From SIG440 sp045591035 (lineage in GTDB: Bacteria > Bacillota > Clostridia > Monoglobales > Monoglobaceae): a stretch of 47,912 bases of DNA. How positions within the stretch are numbered: the first letter of the stretch is position 1; every line of letters begins with the position of its first letter. Position numbers and translations under genes: made by a program. The notes beneath the pieces are model-generated. The model made no database searches and was not told where the DNA came from. It was given only the letters and a program-made list of their open reading frames with translations. The stretch covers positions 1-47,912 of the forward strand of contig JAZNSG010000043.1 of the NCBI GenBank assembly GCA_045591035.1. Direction: 5' to 3'. This document shows, one piece after another, positions 1 through 6,278 of the stretch.

Positions 1-78
1 CATTTCTACAACAATGAAAGAATACAACTAAAAACAAAACTGACACCACAAGAAATGCGATGCCAGTATGTTGCTTAA
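1..78 (+). CDS. IS3-family transposase OrfB, C-terminal fragment (cut by window edge)
   Basis: Frame 1 is open from the first base to a TAA at 76-78 and gives 25 residues beginning HFYNNERIQLKTKLTPQEMR. The YNNERIQ...LTPxExR pattern is the classic extreme C-terminus of the rve/DDE integrase domain of IS3-family OrfB transposases, just after the catalytic core. The DDE residues themselves lie outside the window. The terminal inverted repeat follows within 65 bases, as expected for this family. Whether the full copy is intact cannot be judged. Confidence 0.75.
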   Translation, partial: HFYNNERIQLKTKLTPQEMRCQYVA

Positions 79-139
79 AATTTAATATCGTCTACCATAG
101 GGGTATTTTTGTTGTGTCTGCACAAAATGGTGCAGTTCA
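1..139 (+). mobile_element. 3' end of an IS3-family insertion sequence (left part outside window)
   Basis: The first 78 bases encode the C-terminus of an IS3-type transposase. About 30 bases later the sequence ends in a typical IS3 terminal inverted repeat: read on the minus strand it begins TGAACTGCACCATTTTGTG and runs inward from about base 139. The left end and the target-site duplication cannot be seen, so the exact boundary (about 139) is inferred from the repeat alone. Confidence 0.7.
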
Positions 140-225
140 ATTCGTCCGATGAGGTCTTTTTTTACGCTTATCAATCTTATAATCGCCGTATTTATGCGAC
201 TTTGAGCAATTTCTACCAATTCTAA
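140..225 (+). pseudogene. possible 3' remnant of a gene interrupted by the IS3 element
   Basis: Immediately after the IS end, one frame stays open to TAA at 223-225 and encodes a short tail that includes SSDEVFFYAYQSYNRR. A good intrinsic terminator follows at 308-339 in the same direction, which suits the end of a disrupted gene. The stretch is too short to identify and could be open by chance. Confidence 0.2.
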
Positions 226-282
226 CTACGGAAACGATTGGTAGTAGCAATTAAAAACGGTTTTGCCTTTTTGGCAAAACCG
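213..282 (+). other. two consecutive perfect hairpins upstream of a terminator
   Basis: CTACCAAT at 213-220 pairs with ATTGGTAG at 237-244. CGGTTTTGCC at 258-267 pairs with GGCAAAACCG at 273-282 around a T5 loop. Together with the terminator at 308-339 they form three stems in a row, so this may be the 3' part of a small structured RNA or an mRNA tail. I do not recognise the family. No convincing gene is seen between 226 and 590. Confidence 0.35.
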
Positions 283-307
283 ACCATTGCCCAAAAACAG
301 GACACAA

Positions 308-339
308 AAGAGGATTACTGAAAAGTAGTCCTCTTTTTT
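308..339 (+). terminator. intrinsic terminator
   Basis: AGAGGATTACT pairs with AGTAGTCCTCT (one G-T wobble) around a GAAA tetraloop, followed by six T. It can also act in the other direction, since A-rich sequence precedes the stem. Confidence 0.7.
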
Positions 340-472
340 GTTTCTTCTTGTACCTTGGTTGGAACGCTTTGCGTTTCTTCCTTGTTGCAAAAAACTCTCG
401 CATTTCATAATCCTGCGCTAAAAATGTGTGAATATTTTTCAGAAAATGCCCTATAATATTAGTATTATATTG

Positions 473-501
473 TTGACAAAAAGAATTTATTGTGATAAAA
501 T
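473..501 (+). promoter_or_regulatory. promoter of the Fic gene
   Basis: TTGACA at 473-478 and TAAAAT at 496-501 are separated by exactly 17 bases. The predicted start of transcription, about 508, falls inside the first operator palindrome. Confidence 0.75.
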
Positions 502-505
502 TTAA

Positions 506-542
506 TTAACTTAGTTAAATGCTGATATTTTAACTAAGTTAA
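506..542 (+). promoter_or_regulatory. tandem palindromic operator overlapping the Fic transcription start
   Basis: TTAACTTAGTTAA (506-518) and TTAACTAAGTTAA (530-542) are each a 6-bp palindrome around one central base. Their centres are 24 bp apart, and they also form one larger inverted repeat. Lying across +1, they are well placed for repression, most simply by the winged-helix tail of the Fic protein itself. The binding protein is inferred. Confidence 0.6.
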
Positions 543-590
543 TCTTCAAAGCTTTCTCAATATTAGTTTTTTAAGGGGAGTATAACGACT

Positions 591-1784
591 ATGAGTTATG
601 TACTGCTATCTCATCTATTTCACAAAGACAAAAACGAATACACATCTTTATACGAAAAAAGAATATCATCCGAATCAACATATATTTTACCTGTAAAAAT
701 CGGAAACAATAAGGCCTTTTACTGTCTGTGCCCCGAAATTCACAACATTAGTTTAAGGATAATGCAATTAAATAATCGTGTTTCGGATATTAAAAGAACA
801 CTTCCACCCGAGGCTTTATTTCAGTTTGCTAAAAAATGTCTGATTGATGAAATTAAACTTACCAATGATATCGAAGGTGTTTACAGCACAAGAAAGGAGC
901 TTGTCTCTGTATTAGACGAAATAGATAAAAAGGGAAAGAAAAAGCGTTTTTATGGGTTGCTGAATAAGTATAATATGTTAGGCAGCGATAGTGAATTCCC
1001 ATTAAATACTTCGAACGATATAAGAGAAATCTATGATGACCTGGTTTTAAAAGAAGTTGCTGAAGACCATCCTGACAATGTTCCTGACGGTGAGATTTTC
1101 AGAAAAGATATGGCTGATGTTACCACCCCTGCTCAAAAAGTGATACATCACGGAGCATATCCCGAAACTAAAATCATTCAGCTTATGGAACAATCCTTGA
1201 ACATTTTAAACCAAAAGGAAATCCCTGTACTAATCAGGATTTCAATTTTTCATTATCTTTTCGGTTATATTCATCCGTTTTATGATGGAAACGGTAGAAC
1301 ATCCCGTTTTATAAGCAGTTACCTGCTTTCAAGAGAATTTGAATTTTTGATTGGGTTCAGACTGTCATACACAATAAAGGCACATATAAAAGATTATTAT
1401 GATGCTTTTAAAGAATGTAATAGTGAAAATAATTTAGGAGATTTGACTCCTTTCATAATTATGTTTCTTAAAATAATTCTTGAATCATTTGAGAATTTAT
1501 ACGATGCTCTGGAAAAAAGAAGCAATCAATTATCAAAATACACAGATGTACTCGACAATGCTACAGATATGTCAGATGGGCTCAAAACATTTGCTTTTGT
1601 TTTGATACAAGCTGCGTTGTTTTCCGATGAGGGACTCACAAAAAAACAGCTGGAATCAGAATTAAATATCAGCCCTTCCACAATCGATAAACGATTAGCA
1701 AAGCTAAGGGAATTAAATATATTATTGGAAGACAAAAGCAGCAGAGCTGTTAAGTATTTAATAGATTTAAACAAATTGTCTTAA
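591..1784 (+). CDS. Fic-domain protein (predicted class II AMPylator) with C-terminal winged helix
   Basis: 397 residues. The Fic core motif HPFYDGNGR is at residues 228-236; its His is the base that transfers a nucleotide moiety, usually AMP from ATP, to a target hydroxyl. An N-terminal autoinhibitory motif of the [ST]xxxE[GN] type, TNDIEG, is at 91-96, so this is a class II Fic whose Glu should block ATP until released. Residues 345-390 form a winged-helix DNA-binding domain (LTKKQLESELNISPSTIDKR). AAGGGGAG lies 10 bases before the ATG. The gene stands alone, with its own promoter and a double palindrome at +1, so autoregulation is likely. No antitoxin of the FicT/FicA kind is adjacent. The target protein is unknown; nearby IS and repeat DNA suggest an acquired gene. 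Confidence 0.88.
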   Translation: MSYVLLSHLFHKDKNEYTSLYEKRISSESTYILPVKIGNNKAFYCLCPEIHNISLRIMQLNNRVSDIKRTLPPEALFQFAKKCLIDEIKLTNDIEGVYSTRKELVSVLDEIDKKGKKKRFYGLLNKYNMLGSDSEFPLNTSNDIREIYDDLVLKEVAEDHPDNVPDGEIFRKDMADVTTPAQKVIHHGAYPETKIIQLMEQSLNILNQKEIPVLIRISIFHYLFGYIHPFYDGNGRTSRFISSYLLSREFEFLIGFRLSYTIKAHIKDYYDAFKECNSENNLGDLTPFIIMFLKIILESFENLYDALEKRSNQLSKYTDVLDNATDMSDGLKTFAFVLIQAALFSDEGLTKKQLESELNISPSTIDKRLAKLRELNILLEDKSSRAVKYLIDLNKLS

Positions 1785-1821
1785 TTTCCCTATTTTGCGG
1801 GTTACAGTTCTAACCTTCAGG

Positions 1822-1861
1822 TTATTTAAGAGGAGTATCAAATGATACTCCTCTTAAATAA
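1822..1861 (+). terminator. perfect 18-bp inverted repeat after the Fic gene (terminator-like)
   Basis: TTATTTAAGAGGAGTATC pairs perfectly with GATACTCCTCTTAAATAA across an AAAT loop. It is 38 bases after the Fic stop. There is no immediate T tract; T-rich sequence comes about 15 bases later, so it may terminate poorly or protect the mRNA end. Confidence 0.5.
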
Positions 1862-1894
1862 TGTATAAAATTTACATTTTTTTACAATTTACTC

Positions 1895-1923
1895 TTGCAA
1901 AATAAAAAATAGTGTGTTATACT
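1895..1923 (+). promoter_or_regulatory. promoter of the candidate structured RNA
   Basis: TTGCAA at 1895-1900, a 17-base spacer, then TATACT at 1918-1923. The predicted start, about 1930, coincides with the first base of the closing stem of the RNA below. Confidence 0.7.
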
Positions 1924-1928
1924 ATATT

Positions 1929-2094
1929 TGCGACTTAGTTGAATAACTTTATTAGCACTGAAAAAGTTTTTCCAATTTGGAAAAACCGCAGGCTCTTTAG
2001 TTGTGCTTTCAGTGCTTTCTAAATAAACTAAGTCGCATTAGTTGGAGCCATGCGTTTTTCGGTGCATCGGCTTTGGCTGATGCACTTTTTTATT
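1929..2094 (+). ncRNA. candidate structured small RNA with its own promoter and terminator
   Basis: Three nested perfect stems are visible: TGCGACTTAGTT (1929-1940) with AACTAAGTCGCA (2026-2037); AGCACTGAAA (from 1954) with TTTCAGTGCT (2008-2017); and GTTTTTCC with GGAAAAAC around a 5-base loop near 1966-1986. The long rod with internal loops is followed by a separate 10-bp terminator hairpin at 2062-2085 plus T tract. The promoter places +1 at the base of the rod, so 5' and 3' ends of the rod would be paired, a layout shared with 6S-like RNAs, but I do not recognise the family. It may be a free RNA or the attenuated leader of the small ORF at 2110. Confidence 0.55.
2062..2094 (+). terminator. 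intrinsic terminator ending the structured RNA
   Basis: GTGCATCGGC pairs with GCTGATGCAC (one G-T pair) around a TTTG loop, followed by TTTTTTATTTT. It lies between the RNA and the ORF at 2110, so read-through would control that ORF. Confidence 0.8.
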
Positions 2095-2109
2095 TTGGGG
2101 GAACGCAAA

Positions 2110-2277
2110 ATGGATTGCTACAAAAAAGCATACAGCAAACTCGTGTGCAAGGTTTCAGAAACAATCGACTCACTTATTGAAATCTTAAACGAAGTCAAAG
2201 ATGATATCATATCTGAAAATGACGAAGCTAACAAAATGTCAAAAATTTTTAAGCTTATTAATACAGAAAAAAATTAA
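2110..2277 (+). CDS. small acidic protein of 55 residues, function unknown
   Basis: The ATG at 2110 has GGGGGAA about 8 bases upstream; an in-frame ATG at 2050 is rejected because it lies inside the terminator stem region and has no ribosome binding site. The protein begins MDCYKKAYSKLVCKV and continues as one probable amphipathic helix rich in Glu, Asp and Lys, ending SKIFKLINTEKN. A short N-terminal YKxAYxxL pattern recalls small uncharacterised proteins that are common in gut Clostridia, often near mobile DNA, but this is from memory only. It is preceded by the structured RNA and terminator and followed by another terminator. Confidence 0.5.
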   Translation: MDCYKKAYSKLVCKVSETIDSLIEILNEVKDDIISENDEANKMSKIFKLINTEKN

Positions 2278-2307
2278 AAACCTTTAATTTCCATTATATT
2301 TTAAAAA

Positions 2308-2340
2308 GTCACACCAATCCCAATGTTTGGTGTGACCTTT
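2308..2340. terminator. bidirectional terminator between the small ORF and ppa
   Basis: GTCACACCAA (2308-2317) pairs with TTGGTGTGAC (2327-2336). T-rich sequence follows on the plus strand and five T follow on the minus strand, so it serves both converging genes. Confidence 0.75.
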
Positions 2341-2371
2341 GTTTTTATTATGAAATTTTACCCCGAAAAGC

Positions 2372-2905
2372 CTATTTGCAAAAATTTTCAACATAACTGT
2401 CAATAGCTTCTTTTATTACTCTTACCGCTTCTTCTCTTCCCTGAACTTCGTCCACAGCAGTCTCTTTGTTTTCAAGATTTTTATAAACTGTGAAGAAGTG
2501 TCTCATCTCATCAAAAATATGCGGAGGAAGCTGGTCAATGTCGGTGTAGTGGTTATAGTTGGGGTCATTGAAAGGTATTGCAATTATCTTTTCGTCGTTT
2601 CGTCCATTGTCAACCATAGAAATCACACCTATTGGGTAAGCACGAACAAGAGTCATCGGTTCAAGCGCCTCAGCACAAAGAATAAGAACATCCAAAGGGT
2701 CATTGTCATCTCCGTAGGTTCTCGGTATAAACCCATAATTCGCAGGGTAATGAGTTGACGTATACAAGATTCGGTCTACCATTATATATCCGGTTTCCTT
2801 ATCAAGCTCATACTTTTTCCGGCTTCCCTTCGGGATTTCAACAACACATATAAAATCCTCGGTGTTTATTCTTTTTGGTGAAATATCGTGCCATATATTT
2901 GCCAT
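2372..2905 (-). CDS. ppa: inorganic pyrophosphatase, family I (soluble)
   Basis: Cytosolic enzyme that hydrolyses pyrophosphate to two phosphates and so pulls DNA, RNA and tRNA-charging reactions forward. The protein has 177 residues, the usual length for bacterial family I enzymes. The metal-binding signature DNDPLD is at residues 67-72, and the ExPKGSxxKYE segment is at 23-34. It has its own promoter and is transcribed alone toward the bidirectional terminator. Use of a family I rather than the Mn-dependent family II enzyme common in many Firmicutes is a lineage trait, not an anomaly. Confidence 0.95.
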   Translation of the reverse strand: MANIWHDISPKRINTEDFICVVEIPKGSRKKYELDKETGYIMVDRILYTSTHYPANYGFIPRTYGDDNDPLDVLILCAEALEPMTLVRAYPIGVISMVDNGRNDEKIIAIPFNDPNYNHYTDIDQLPPHIFDEMRHFFTVYKNLENKETAVDEVQGREEAVRVIKEAIDSYVENFCK

Positions 2906-2935
2906 AATTTCCCTCCGTAATGTAATTTATTAATT

Positions 2936-2963
2936 AGTATAAAATACTATTTTAATTTTGCAA
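2936..2963 (-). promoter_or_regulatory. promoter of ppa
   Basis: On the minus strand TTGCAA (2963-2958), 16-base spacer, TATACT (2941-2936). Confidence 0.55.
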
Positions 2964-2984
2964 GAGCAAATTATAAAAAAGAAT

Positions 2985-3018
2985 GAAGAAGTGCCCTGAT
3001 TCGGGGCACTTCTTCTCA
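2985..3018 (-). terminator. terminator of the 957-residue SLH gene
   Basis: GAAGAAGTGCCC (2985-2996) pairs with GGGCACTTCTTC (3004-3015). On the minus strand the stem is followed by a T-rich run. Confidence 0.75.
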
Positions 3019-3033
3019 TGAATTCCGAAAATT

Positions 3034-5907
3034 CTATCTTACAATAACCATTTCCGAAACCTTGTCCTCAAAAATCTTCACAAAGAGTCTTACCTCATTG
3101 CCCTCTTCATATATTTCTATATCTCCTGAGGTTACAACTGTAATATTATTATTCTTCCTTTGTGAATTGTATTCATAAACCATTGCATCTCTTGTAGAGA
3201 AGTTTCTTACTGTACCGTTAACACTCAAGTTTACAGAATCCGCAAATTTCTTTGTTACCTTACCATAAACAAGTCTGAGGTCAGTTCCTTCAGTTTTGTC
3301 AAACTCTGTTGTCTTGGCATCTCGGTCAAAGAGAAGAGAAATTTTGTCTACCTCTCCCTTAGCATTTCTGCTGTACTGGAATATATCACCCTGCTCCAGC
3401 TTTCCTGACTGTTTAACGAAAACATTCTTGTCGGCAGCCATAAGCTCAACACGTCTGCCGTTTTCCAATCCGTAAAGGATATCAACTGTCTCAAATTCCT
3501 CGTTTTGTCCCTCTGCAATTTCGTCTACCAGAACAATCGGTGAGCTTGTCTGGGCTATACCTGTTGAGTTGGTCACAATTATTGCCTTTGCAGAGAAATC
3601 CTCCTGAAGGTCATATACAACTATATCATAAGGTCTGTCGTTTGAGAACATAGTATAGTCTCTTACTGCATAACGAGTGGTGTCGATACCGGCATCTGCA
3701 GGGATATCAAATATAATAGTATCTGCTGTTACTTTAACATTGCCAAGCATTCCTGATGCACTCTTGTAAACCTGTTCTGCTGCAGAAATATTCTTTGTAA
3801 ATACGCCCTTATTGGGTGTTCCCGAAGCAGTCTTGTCTACAGCAACATCAAATCCCGTAAGTTTGCCTGATGCATTTGTTTCATAGGCAATAAGCTGAGG
3901 TGTTACCGCTCCGTCCTTGCCAAAAGCTGCGAGAACCTCATCGGGAGTGAGTCCGTACTTGTCATTAAGTCTGATTTTTGATGCACTTTCGATGATTTCA
4001 GTTGCTCCTGCTGCAGTAAATATCTTGAATTTTATTGTGTTTTCAAAGGTATCTGTCTTTGCCGCACCTACAAGATATCCATAAGTTCCGCGTATGGCAG
4101 TCCCTGTATTGATTGCAGTCGTGTCAACAGCCGCAACCTTTCCCTCAATATCAAGGTAGAATCGGCCTCTGTCTCTGAGCTTGATTTCGTTGGGATAGTT
4201 ACTTGCTTTCTTGAAGGTTCTCTCAGAGTTGTCAATTTTAAATCCCTCCCCTGAAATCTGTGTTACTGTTCCCTCAACGCTTTCGTTAGAAACATACGCC
4301 TTTATAAGCTGTTTGTCATCACTTATTGTATAAGAAATAACATCCCATTCTTTAAGGTCTGCAGGTGCAATTTCTCTGCCGTCTTTCACAATAGTAAACT
4401 TGACTGTAGTGTTGTTCGGGTCAAGAAGAAGCGAACCATTGTTATATTTGTCTGTCACTCTGCCTGTTACTGTAGATACTGTCTCTACAACAAGGTTTGT
4501 GAAATGATTTACGAAAACTATATCATAAACATTGTTTGTGTCTGTGTCAAGAAGAATAAGATTACCGGTTGTGGGTTTGAGCTGATCATTAGTCAATGTT
4601 GCCGCATATTTTCCGTTATAGATATAAACAGGCTTTGCAACTATATTTGCTGTTCTTGTGTCGGCATCAGCTGTGTTATCACGCCAATAGGTTACAACCT
4701 TGTTCACATCTGCTGCGCCCTCAACCGAAACGATATTCTCAGCCGAAATTGTCAGTTCATTATTCTTGTTTTCCTGAGGAATTACTGCAATTAGTGTTTT
4801 TTCGTCTGTAGTTGAATCGATTCTTGCATAATAAACCACATTATATCCCAAAAGCTGTCTCGCAAGGGTGTCACCCTCAACAAACATCTTGTCATTTATC
4901 ATTATGCGGTCCTCAGCAGTTGTGCTGCCGCCCGTCAAGGTAGTTTCGTGAGTTCCTGTTATCTGTCCATAAGCTTTTTCTACGTTAAGTCTGTCATAAA
5001 GCAAGGTTTTGTCAACCACTTCATAACTTGCGTTTGTTCCAAAACCTGTCTGCTCCATGAGGTTGACAGTCAAGCTGTTAAACACAAGCTGTGCAACGTC
5101 TCCACGGGTCGCAGGAGATGCCCCACTTGCAGTTATGCCCTTAAGAAGCTGATTTTCAGAAGCAACAACCATATATCCCGTAGGATATCCGCCATTTGTC
5201 TGAGCCTTTGGTTCATAGCCCAATGCTCTGACCATAATTGTCACAGCCTCCTGGAAAAGCACATTGTCATCAGGGCGGAATGTGCCCACATCATCACCTA
5301 TGACCATTCCCTGCTGGTCCGCTACATTAATCGGTCCGTTTGCCCAGTGATTTGAAACCACATCGGGAAAACGTGTTTTGTGAGTGGCACTTTTTGCTAC
5401 GTCCTCAAGTCCAACTGAATAAACCGCAACTTTAGCCATTTCAGAACGCAAAATATTGTCGTTTGGTCTGAAGTTGCCGGTTTCTGCATCGCCTACCATA
5501 ATGCCCAAAGCTCCTAAAATCTCAGCGGCTTCTGCATACTTTGTCCCTGCAATATCCGGAGAAAGAGCTACCCGGCTGTGGCTGTATCTTGACTCTGCCA
5601 CACCCTCATAAAGCCCACTTCTCATCATTGCGTTGTTTTTTGTTTGATTCTGCGGAACAACAGCCTCGCTGTTATCTCCGGTTACTGTCCGTTGCATGGT
5701 TTTTCCCATAGAATTTGCGCCAGTGCCTTCGGTGCTGTCGGTATTTGAATTATTTGTGGTGTTTCCATTAATATCAGAAACACTTCCCGACACATCAAAG
5801 CTTTCTCCCGACACCAAAATACTGTCGGAGTCTGCCGCAAATACATTTATGCCAAGGCTGAAAAGCATCAAAGCCGAAAGGCACAAGGCAATAAATTTCT
5901 TTGACAT
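3034..5907 (-). CDS. large secreted S-layer-homology (SLH) domain protein
   Basis: 957 residues with an N-terminal signal peptide (KK then LCLSALMLFSLGINVFAADS). After a Ser/Thr/Asn-rich linker of about 80 residues come SLH-type modules at roughly 115-175, 185-237 and a more degenerate one near 243-287, with the conserved FRPNDNILRSEMAK and FRPDDNVLFQEAV cores. SLH modules bind pyruvylated secondary cell-wall polymers, so the protein should be held on the cell surface with the remaining 670 residues exposed. That long C-terminal part is predicted mainly beta and I recognise no catalytic motif. GGAGG precedes the ATG. It is divergent from two other SLH genes, which suggests one surface-protein locus. 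Confidence 0.85.
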   Translation of the reverse strand: MSKKFIALCLSALMLFSLGINVFAADSDSILVSGESFDVSGSVSDINGNTTNNSNTDSTEGTGANSMGKTMQRTVTGDNSEAVVPQNQTKNNAMMRSGLYEGVAESRYSHSRVALSPDIAGTKYAEAAEILGALGIMVGDAETGNFRPNDNILRSEMAKVAVYSVGLEDVAKSATHKTRFPDVVSNHWANGPINVADQQGMVIGDDVGTFRPDDNVLFQEAVTIMVRALGYEPKAQTNGGYPTGYMVVASENQLLKGITASGASPATRGDVAQLVFNSLTVNLMEQTGFGTNASYEVVDKTLLYDRLNVEKAYGQITGTHETTLTGGSTTAEDRIMINDKMFVEGDTLARQLLGYNVVYYARIDSTTDEKTLIAVIPQENKNNELTISAENIVSVEGAADVNKVVTYWRDNTADADTRTANIVAKPVYIYNGKYAATLTNDQLKPTTGNLILLDTDTNNVYDIVFVNHFTNLVVETVSTVTGRVTDKYNNGSLLLDPNNTTVKFTIVKDGREIAPADLKEWDVISYTISDDKQLIKAYVSNESVEGTVTQISGEGFKIDNSERTFKKASNYPNEIKLRDRGRFYLDIEGKVAAVDTTAINTGTAIRGTYGYLVGAAKTDTFENTIKFKIFTAAGATEIIESASKIRLNDKYGLTPDEVLAAFGKDGAVTPQLIAYETNASGKLTGFDVAVDKTASGTPNKGVFTKNISAAEQVYKSASGMLGNVKVTADTIIFDIPADAGIDTTRYAVRDYTMFSNDRPYDIVVYDLQEDFSAKAIIVTNSTGIAQTSSPIVLVDEIAEGQNEEFETVDILYGLENGRRVELMAADKNVFVKQSGKLEQGDIFQYSRNAKGEVDKISLLFDRDAKTTEFDKTEGTDLRLVYGKVTKKFADSVNLSVNGTVRNFSTRDAMVYEYNSQRKNNNITVVTSGDIEIYEEGNEVRLFVKIFEDKVSEMVIVR

Positions 5908-6278
5908 TTTTATTCCTCCTATAAAAAATTTGAAAAAGTTTCGTATTTATTGTGTGTCAGCAAAAAGAATTTACAACACAAATATTTTGGTGAAATTTCA
6001 AAAAACTGTAAAATGTAAAAATTTAATTTATTTGTAACCTATCTGTAAAAACTTTTTCTTCAAATATAGTTGAAATCTTGTAAATTATGTGGTAAAATAA
6101 AGCTGTATACTAAGATATTTTTATATAAAAGTATACGTATTTGGTTAAACTTGATTTAAATTTTTCAATTTTATAAGTTGTCCTGACAAACGGACAAGCT
6201 ATCTCGGTGTTTTTAATCAAACCAAATACCCGATTTGATAAATTAAACAAATTTTACTATACCCAAGGAGGTACAAAA
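5908..6278. promoter_or_regulatory. AT-rich divergent control region between two SLH genes
   Basis: 371 bases without a gene. On the plus strand TTGAAA (6070-6075), a 17-base spacer and TAAAAT (6093-6098) form a good promoter for the gene at 6279, giving a leader of about 175 bases. The leader holds a GTATAC...GTATAC repeat near 6105-6155 and a TTGTCC/GGACAA hairpin at about 6179-6197. No clear promoter was found for the minus-strand gene. Confidence 0.55.

Noticed and set aside
200..245. AATTTCTAC-like string resembling part of a Cas12a CRISPR repeat or a tracrRNA
   Set aside because: Only one copy, no spacers, no cas genes in the window; the segment is better explained as an ordinary hairpin.
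226..408. 60-residue minus-strand open frame
   Set aside because: It runs through a terminator and a perfect hairpin, has no ribosome binding site and shows no domain pattern.
2050..2109. Longer start for the small ORF
   Set aside because: The extra 20 codons are encoded by the terminator stem and T tract and have no ribosome binding site.
3034..5907. Several plus-strand open frames of 70-135 residues inside the large SLH gene
   Set aside because: They are antisense shadows of a gene with clear signal peptide and SLH modules.
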